37,308 nucleotides of DNA. It comes from Elysia marginata (lineage: Eukaryota > Mollusca > Gastropoda > Plakobranchidae). The notes beneath the pieces are model-generated. The model saw only the letters and a program-made list of their open reading frames with translations, had not been told where the DNA came from and did no database searches. Location of the stretch: the NCBI GenBank assembly GCA_019649035.1, contig BMAT01002889.1, forward strand, positions 271,804 to 309,111, written 5' to 3'. The number at the start of each line of letters is the position of its first letter. Within the stretch, counting starts at the first letter, position 1. Shown here piece after piece: positions 33,601 through 37,308 of this stretch. Both the position numbers and the translations under genes were made by a program.

Positions 33601-36600
33601 GACCCATTTCCTTTTATTCAGTAAAAAAATAAATCATTGATCAAAGGCCATAATATTTTGTTGCCCTCATTACAGAATGATCTTTAACAGCCCCATTTGT
33701 AGTCTATGTTTAGCAGTTCTACACCCTTTAATAGAAATCATATCCATGTAGCTATTTTTTAGGTCAATACAATTGCACATTTTTATTTTTAAAAAACCTA
33801 TGTTCAATTTAGTACCAACTGTGTGTATAGCTGCAACTTAAAATCTCATCAAAAGTAAGATGAAAGGGAAAAAAAACAATAGAACCATCACAAAGATGAT
33901 GTCTCTGAACATGCTGGTTTAAAGTAAATTTATATGTGCAAAAATAGCAGAGGTCTTCTTCAAATTCTAGATGTAGATCTAGATAGACTTCATTTATCTA
34001 TTAAATTTTTAAAGATTCATTTGCAAACAGCAGGGGACTTATGGAGCAGTCAAGGGGTTAAGACCATTTTTTGGAAATATTTATTTTTATTCCCTCAGAA
34101 CATTCATTTGTGACCTCTGAGGAGTCAACCTATCGACAAATGTTTAACATTTTGACATTAACCAATAAAACTGTTGATGGACTTGTTGTAACAACATGTA
34201 CAATCAAAGATAGCACTCACCCTTTGATTTGCTGCATTTTCATCATTTCTGAAGCCAATCTCAGCTGACTTTTGCTGCACAAGCAATTCAAAAACCTTTT
34301 CTCTCCATCTAGATAAAAAGAGTAAATTAAGCAAAGTCTAGACCTTCAAAGTACCAAATGAATATTAGAGGTGGAAGACATGGATAAGTTTTAAACATCT
34401 TTCTAAACTTCTCAAGTTAAATAATAGAGATTCAAGATATTGAAGAAGCCAAAAGTTATTTGAACATAAGAAAGTTTTATAGTTTTATTTTCAGGCCTAC
34501 AAAGCATTCTCACAATGAATTAATTAAAAAAATTTATAACATAAATATTATCATGAAATATTTGAAGCCACCTTCATCTGCAATGAATCATACCATCACG
34601 ACATAAGCTTTTTGCAAACCTTGTGATTAAAAGTTTATGCTGCTTGCTCTTGTTTGGTGCATCTGTCTTGGCTTGTGACTGATGAAGATTAAGAAGTAAC
34701 ATGTTTTATCCTGAAATGTATGATCTGCTTACAGCTTACTTTTTGTACTAGGACAAAAGTAGTGTAATGTTAAATAATAGTCAATAAAAACATTCAATAA
34801 ATGGCACTTTGCAACAAAATCTGACAGCAGGGTGGCAAAGGGAAAAAAAATAATTACCCCTTAGTATGTCAAATTGAAAACCATCACACAATGACGAGTG
34901 CGAAAGTATAAAATCAATATTTTTTAAATGCCTATCCAGTGTCATGACTCTTCAATATTTAGAATTACATTTTCCATTTAAACAGGCTGATAACAAGGAC
35001 AAGATTTGGTTATACTTTTTTGTTCTTTAAACAAAAAGGGAACAATTGATAACCCAAGCCCAAAAAAGCTGGCCTGCTCATCATCAATGTAATTGATACT
35101 GAAAATAAAGTATATTTTAAATAAAAAAGTTAACATCAATTAAAATATTTGTATCACAAAAATTTAAAAATTGGCCTCACTTAGTTTAACATAAGCTATC
35201 AAGGTTGCAAAAATCAGCCTTTATGGAGCTGGAGCGATTCTAATACTTCCTGATATTAATCAACAATTCATTTTTAGAACAGATGCTTCAAGCAAATTGA
35301 TATATGGCAACTTATTGCAAGAGAGAAGGAGACACATGCTATATTCTTTTGCATTTCACACATTTGCAAAATACATTCTGCTTAACAAGTTTAAACTGCA
35401 ATGTAATGTGAAATATCTCACTGTCATTAAAAAGAGCAAACCCTTAAAAATACATATTCTTTGTTCAAGTCTGGCAATACTTACGTAAAATTGAATATAT
35501 TTCTGGTTCTTAAAATAAAACTAGAGACACTTTGACACGTTTTTAAAGTAACTTTAACTTTCTTTTATTCCAGTGGGTTACCTGATGATTTTCAGAATTT
35601 CTTTCTTTGTATATATATATACACATGTTTTCTAGTAATCAAACGCATCCTTCATATAAAACCTATATTGTTACGTGCAGATGATAACTCATGTATTGCT
35701 TTACTTAATTTTTGCTTGTGAAAAGTGCTGAGAAAGTTTACATGTTCAATTCAGTATAAAACCAACCCAATGACCGTATCATAGTCATACAATTTTTTAT
35801 CAGTGTCAAGTTAGCAAGCTGTTGATGTTTATTCAGAGATAAATATGAAGCACATGCAACAGGTAAAATGTTTATTTCTATCATAGCCCTAACCTTGCTC
35901 AGTTGAGCCTCTTGCACCAGTAAGATATCGTTGAGAGCTGTGTAACGCACTTCCATGAGCTCAAGCTCAGATCGTAACTGCTGCTGCTGAGCCAGAGAAA
36001 GTTTGAGTTTGTTGTCAAAAGTTTCCTTCTCTAACTTCCACATTTGTCCTGAGCGCTGTGAATCATCCAACTCCCCAATGTATCCTTTCAACTGGATGAT
36101 CTGATGTCTTTGATCCTCCATAAGTTGACTCTTGTGCCTGTTCATATGATCAGTAAAAAAAATAAAAAAAATATAAAAAACAATCTTTGATCCCTACAGT
36201 CATAAGAAATGGGCTTATTTTTTAAAAGTTGAAATATTCGATCAACTTCATCAAGCTTAATTCTGTAAACAAGCATCTTTTTTTCCTTTAATGCTTTCCC
36301 AGTAGCTAGTAATTGTGGGTTAAGTATGTGTATAGATAAAACACAGATTTTGAAAAAGTTACCTTGAAATTGGAAATATACTTGAAAGTGTGCATTGACT
36401 GAAGCATATATATATTGTATATATATGTGTGATAGGTCATGAATTTACAAGAGATTACCAACAAAAGCTACAGTACAAATAAATCATGCATTCAATAGAT
36501 GAGATTTTAGATGAGATTTTAGACATGTCTTAAACCCACTCCCTAAGCCACTGGGGCATGTTTTTCCAAACATGAGGAGCTAAGAGAAAGCATATTCACC

Positions 36601-37213
36601 AAGTCTTACAAGTTTGAATCACAAGTAATTTCTTTTCACTTGATCTGAGATATCTGGGATGGTACAGTTGGATCTACAGTAACAAATAATCTGGGGCCTT
36701 TTGATTTATGGCACAACAAAGCTAGTTTCAAAGAGCTCACAAGTGTTATTACTTATTCATTGATGGACATAGCAAGTCCTACCAACTTTATTGCAATGAT
36801 TGTAAAGCTGAAATTGAGGATTTCATTAAGTGGATGAAATAAAGCTAAGAATGCAGCAATAAAAGCTGACAATTCACTACCACTTCAACTCAAAACTAAA
36901 ATGAAGACATTTGAATAGATAACCTAAACTTATCATTGAAAATACTTACACATAACTTATATTTTTTACTAAGTGGAATCGGTTCTGTTAAGATGCTTAA
37001 ATGTAATCCTCAGCAGCACTCTCACCTAAGTTCTTCCTGAAGCTGAAAAACCATTGTATCTTTGTCTTTGATTGCCTCTTTCAAGCTCCCCTCAAGTTCC
37101 ACCACACGAGCACCAAGGCTTGAGGTGACACCTTCTAATTTTGCTTTCAAGCTGTTTGTTTCTGTCTGAGCCTCTTCTAAATTTCTCTCATACTCAGTGC
37201 TCATTCGGGATAT
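21543..37213 (-). CDS. CCHCR1: CCHCR1 orthologue, C-terminal 650 residues in 15 exons (5' end outside window)
   Basis: CCHCR1 is a long coiled-coil protein, reported in vertebrates at centrosomes or centriolar satellites and in cytoplasmic RNA-processing bodies. Its role in molluscs is unknown. Joined exons give 650 residues and a TGA; vertebrate CCHCR1 has about 780, so the missing 5' exons should encode roughly the first fifth. Nearly every exon is heptad-rich coiled coil with few prolines. Recognition rests on blocks I recall from the human protein: WREKVFELLVQQKS (human WREKVFALMVQLKA), QRVSFAAGRMELL (human NRLSYAVRKVHTI), ERKLNESKREHAKAVVSLRQ (human ERRLNEARREHAKAVVSLRQ), SERDRNIMVATLRQEGLL (human LERDKNLMLATLQQEGLL) and SVLEDLRALTVAI near the end (human SVLLDDLQDLSEAI). 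The acidic, serine-rich C-terminus is longer than in human. All 14 exon joins keep frame. Intron phases in order are 2, 0, 2, 0, 0, 2, 1, 2, 0, 0, 1, 1, 0, 1. Confidence 0.93.
21686..23426 (-). other. CCHCR1 last intron
   Basis: 1741 bases, AT-rich, with a run of 11 C near 22227-22237 and no element recognised. GGGCAAGTGCGGCACCT near 22393 nearly matches a sequence at the very end of the window (about 37277). Paired short frames at 23165-23347 (-) and 23229-23432 (+) are chance. Confidence 0.5.
23427..23706 (-). CDS. CCHCR1: CCHCR1 penultimate exon
   Basis: At 280 nt, the longest coding exon seen. Begins ATLRQEGLLTKARSERGEPL, then becomes low-complexity and acidic (LEDNEDDDNND), probably disordered. 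The donor is G|GTAATT (phase 1), which is weak. If the intron were retained, translation would end at TGA 23419-23421, two codons on, giving a form without the terminal SVLEDL block. Confidence 0.92.
24036..24187 (-). CDS. CCHCR1: CCHCR1 exon, VVSLRQ block
   Basis: The acceptor is CAATTCAAG and the donor is GTAAGT. 51 codons of coiled coil from VVSLRQLERSHARETERSAN to EASERDRNIMV, among the best conserved parts of the family. Confidence 0.94.
25083..25765 (+). mobile_element. piggyBac-like non-autonomous transposon
   Basis: The left end is CCACTTAAGTACGATGGGG, and the right end, inverted, is CCACTTGAGTAGTGAGTCAT. On the right it is followed by TTAA (25766-25769), the piggyBac target site; on the left it is preceded by TTTA (25079-25082), one change from TTAA. 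The motif GATGGGGTCAAATTTGACCC near the left end is also seen in piggyBac ends (from memory). Near 25290, ATGGATATAGAAAATGAAG starts a frame whose continuation, after a one-base shift, reads EEDLPSSDDELDFDG up to a GTAAGT donor (about 25352). Acidic starts of this kind are typical of piggyBac transposases, so this may be a leftover first exon. The catalytic part is absent. Confidence 0.6.
25780..26080. repeat. 194-bp tandem duplication, purine-rich
   Basis: GCAGTAGAAACTCATGGTCT at 25780 recurs as GAAGTAGAAACTCATGGTTT at 25974, a period of 194 bases. The GAGAGACAGACAG and GACAAAGCGAGAG or GACAGAGCGAGAG segments follow in both units. The second unit is incomplete and diverged. It begins 11 bases after the piggyBac-like element's TTAA. 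Confidence 0.75.
26336..26450 (+). mobile_element. truncated tRNA-derived SINE
   Basis: A box A-like head (GGTGGCTCAGTCAGTTA, about 26339-26355) is followed, without a box B, by AAAGCGCTCTGAGC and the tail GAGCGCTATAGAAATGATAT with ATT repeats (26432-26450). The tail is a common SINE/LINE 3' end in invertebrates and fish (from memory). The middle is deleted. Confidence 0.65.
26825..27130 (+). mobile_element. Ty3/Gypsy-type gag fragment (fossil)
   Basis: A short piece of an LTR retrotransposon capsid-region gene, recognised from the MPRPDKFEEN start, LLSALGPKVYGTLRSLIAP and the following SYAELCNNLT. These correspond to the conserved order of Ty3/Gypsy gag in invertebrates. Only this part of gag remains: no LTRs, protease, reverse transcriptase or integrase were seen nearby. 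It is broken and looks old. It lies antisense to CCHCR1 within an intron. Confidence 0.65.
27402..27494 (-). CDS. CCHCR1: CCHCR1 exon, ERKLNE block
   Basis: The acceptor is GTTCTAACAG and the donor is GTGAGA. Encodes DQRLTDEAAWSEKLATVERK then LNESKREHAKA. Phase 1 at both ends. Near-identical to the vertebrate block. Confidence 0.93.
28127..28244 (-). CDS. CCHCR1: CCHCR1 exon, TCAQLSEEL coiled coil
   Basis: The acceptor is TTCTTTCCAG and the donor is GTAGAT. 39 codons of heptad sequence (TCAQLSEELTQIKETAEEKD to AKHARGVSA). Starts in phase 0 and ends in phase 1. Confidence 0.92.
28426..28485 (-). CDS. CCHCR1: CCHCR1 exon, 20 codons
   Basis: The acceptor is ACTTCACAG and the donor is A|GTAAGA. 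Encodes IEKMKRTVEDLEFDVQQKSK, in phase 0 at both ends. It is too short to show up as an open frame, but the sequence is clean coiled coil and joins in frame on both sides. Confidence 0.88.
28818..29106. mobile_element. MITE with terminal inverted repeats, copy B
   Basis: The left end is ATAGGGAATGAGATT (28818-28832); the right end is its exact inverse (29092-29106). Inside both, CAACAAG and a GTAACG or GTAGCGG motif continue the inverted similarity for about 50 bases. It is 289 bp with no coding capacity. It shares its ends with the larger element at 17237-18440 and lies in the CCHCR1 intron at 28486-29723. Confidence 0.75.
29724..29793 (-). CDS. CCHCR1: CCHCR1 exon, ELERVMRERD block
   Basis: The acceptor is AAATTCCAG and the donor is CAG|GTGAGA. 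Encodes (R)DSEEHLYQELERVMRERDML then ATQ. The frame stays open beyond this donor to a second good donor at 29668, but that longer form would be out of phase with the next exon (it gives an immediate TGA), so the shorter exon is chosen. Confidence 0.88.
30366..30492 (-). CDS. CCHCR1: CCHCR1 exon, QLIRRSAISFG and Ser/Asn-rich linker
   Basis: The acceptor is ATTTTACCAG and the donor is AG|GTTGGT. Begins (S)QLIRRSAISFGLSNS, continuing the SFAAGRMELLK helix of the previous exon, then a non-helical Asn/Ser/Asp-rich linker (SNTKNDSKKS, RADDDVSR). Starts in phase 1 and ends in phase 2. Vertebrates have a proline-rich linker at this point. Confidence 0.9.
31423..31535 (-). CDS. CCHCR1: CCHCR1 exon, QRVSFAAGRMELL block
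   Basis: The acceptor is TTTCTGCAG and the donor is T|GTAAGT. Encodes (R)HQQKNEDMVKALEEKCAQLK then VFGQRVSFAAGRMELLK. The phase fits the following exon only with this donor. A second perfect GTAAGT lies inside the exon at 31459 and would shift the frame. Confidence 0.92.
32595..32701 (-). CDS. CCHCR1: CCHCR1 exon, QIEQELAATQQ coiled coil
   Basis: The acceptor is TATTTTGCCCAG and the donor is AG|GTGAGC. Encodes QIEQELAATQQVALTLDSQS and on to LDGLKEFSL. Starts in phase 0 and ends in phase 2. Confidence 0.92.
33413..33523 (-). CDS. CCHCR1: CCHCR1 exon, IADLEEKLSAGE coiled coil
   Basis: The acceptor is AAATGTCAG and the donor is GAG|GTAAAA. Encodes 37 codons, IADLEEKLSAGEAKIDVLTH and on to LKIEVNKRE, in phase 0 at both ends. 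Confidence 0.9.
34221..34308 (-). CDS. CCHCR1: CCHCR1 exon, WREKVF block
   Basis: The acceptor is CTTTTTATCTAG and the donor is AGG|GTGAGT. Encodes WREKVFELLVQQKSAEIGFR then NDENAANQR. WREKVF is a signature of the family. Starts in phase 2 and ends in phase 0, so it needs an upstream exon ending in two bases, which the 59-nt exon provides. Confidence 0.93.
34620..34678 (-). CDS. CCHCR1: CCHCR1 59-nt exon
   Basis: The acceptor is TTAATCTTCATCAG with a good pyrimidine tract; the donor is AG|GTTTGC, which is weaker. Encodes SQAKTDAPNKSKQHKLLIT plus two bases that complete Arg, giving LLITR|WREKVF, which parallels human LLNRWREKVF. Without it the flanking exons (phase 0 end, phase 2 start) cannot join in frame. 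Confidence 0.85.
35894..36137 (-). CDS. CCHCR1: CCHCR1 exon, 81 codons of coiled coil
   Basis: The acceptor is CATATGAACAG and the donor is AAG|GTTAGG. Encodes HKSQLMEDQRHQIIQLKGYI and on to EVRYTALNDILLVQEAQLSK. The EVRxxxLxxxLxxQE pattern matches the vertebrate block before WREKVF. Confidence 0.93.
36510..36700 (-). mobile_element. LINE C-terminal scrap in a CCHCR1 intron
   Basis: On the - strand, pieces in different frames read VRLGEYAFS, APHVWKNMPQWLRE and FKTCLKSHL. Together these follow the usual end of CR1/L2-type reverse transcriptases (AxxxWxxLPxxLR then FKxxLKxxL). It is frameshifted and short, sits in the intron 36138-37025, and has the same orientation as the gene. A TA microsatellite lies just downstream at about 36407-36428. 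Confidence 0.6.
37026..37213 (-). CDS. CCHCR1: CCHCR1 exon, most 5' one in the window
   Basis: The acceptor follows a T-run (TTTTAAG) and the donor is AG|GTGAGA. Encodes ISRMSTEYERNLEEAQTETN and on to DKDTMVFQLQEEL plus two bases. It starts in phase 0 from an exon outside the window, so it is not the start of the protein even though an ATG occurs inside it. Confidence 0.9.
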
Positions 37214-37308
37214 CTTAAAAAAAAGACATGAACAATGCAATTTAGCAATAATTAGAGCTATTTTTGTTTTTTTAAGGGCAAGGGCGGCACCTGATATACT
37301 TGATTTTG
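37214..37308 (-). other. CCHCR1 intron continuing past the window edge
   Basis: Intronic sequence leading to missing upstream exons. GGGCAAGGGCGGCACCT near 37277 nearly repeats a sequence in the last intron (about 22393). Confidence 0.6.

Larger units (their letters stand above)
29794..36137 (-). other. CCHCR1 introns with no recognised element
   Basis: Introns 29794-30365, 30493-31422, 31536-32594, 32702-33412, 33524-34220, 34309-34619 and 34679-35893 are AT-rich with homopolymer A/T runs and a TA microsatellite near 35611-35622. Open frames inside them (for example 31578-31841 + and 31932-32165 -) resemble nothing known. Confidence 0.5.

Noticed and set aside
34321-34420. Alternative upstream extension of the WREKVF exon
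   Set aside because: It would encode a non-helical LLNLLFL stretch from a poor acceptor. The acceptor at 34309 has a good pyrimidine tract.
35463-35520. Possible small CCHCR1 exon with a perfect GTAAGT donor (minus strand, donor at about 35483)
   Set aside because: All acceptor choices give phase 0, while phase 2 is needed. The 59-nt exon at 34620-34678 fits both phase and protein similarity.
35600-36428. TA-rich microsatellites near 35611 and 36407
   Set aside because: Ordinary simple repeats with no wider structure.

Overview
The window looks like a piece of an animal nuclear genome, most likely a gastropod or other mollusc (inference from gene architecture and repeat types; the species is not identified). 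It is AT-rich, has GT-AG introns of 0.2 to 3 kb, short exons, tRNA-derived SINEs, several non-LTR retrotransposon (LINE) remnants and cut-and-paste DNA transposon relics. Nothing is prokaryotic: no operons, no CRISPR, no rRNA.

Two real host genes can be assembled exon by exon, and they converge tail to tail. On the + strand at 14093-16505 is a complete four-exon NPC2 (ML-domain sterol-binding protein, 149 aa) with signal peptide, six conserved cysteines and a possible poly(A) signal. On the - strand at 21543-37213 are the last 15 exons (650 residues plus stop) of a CCHCR1 orthologue (coiled-coil alpha-helical rod protein 1). Its 5' exons lie beyond the right edge. All exon phases join in frame, including an easily missed 59-nt exon.

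The left third (1-13.8 kb) is a graveyard of mobile elements. It holds a LINE endonuclease fragment (1-1556), three tRNA-derived SINEs all on the - strand (3.8-5.95 kb; two belong to one family), a decayed mariner (about 5.95-7.2 kb, - strand) lying against the 3' tail of a LINE whose reverse transcriptase has an internal deletion (7.2-8.4 kb, - strand), a possible LINE tail (about 9.8-10.0 kb), a decayed LINE reverse transcriptase (12.3-13.3 kb, - strand) and a third LINE C-terminus (13.56-13.82 kb, + strand). No host gene was recognised there.

Around and inside CCHCR1 are smaller elements: two members of one terminal-inverted-repeat family (17.2-18.4 kb and 28.8-29.1 kb), a hAT-like non-autonomous element with a LINE tail inside it just downstream of the CCHCR1 stop, a piggyBac-like non-autonomous element that keeps what looks like the start of a transposase, a 194-bp tandem duplication, a truncated SINE, a short Ty3/Gypsy gag fossil and a LINE C-terminal scrap.

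No previously undescribed multi-gene system is visible. The points most worth a second look are a perfect 24-bp palindrome just upstream of NPC2, competing splice donors in CCHCR1, and transposon sequence in the probable CCHCR1 3' UTR.
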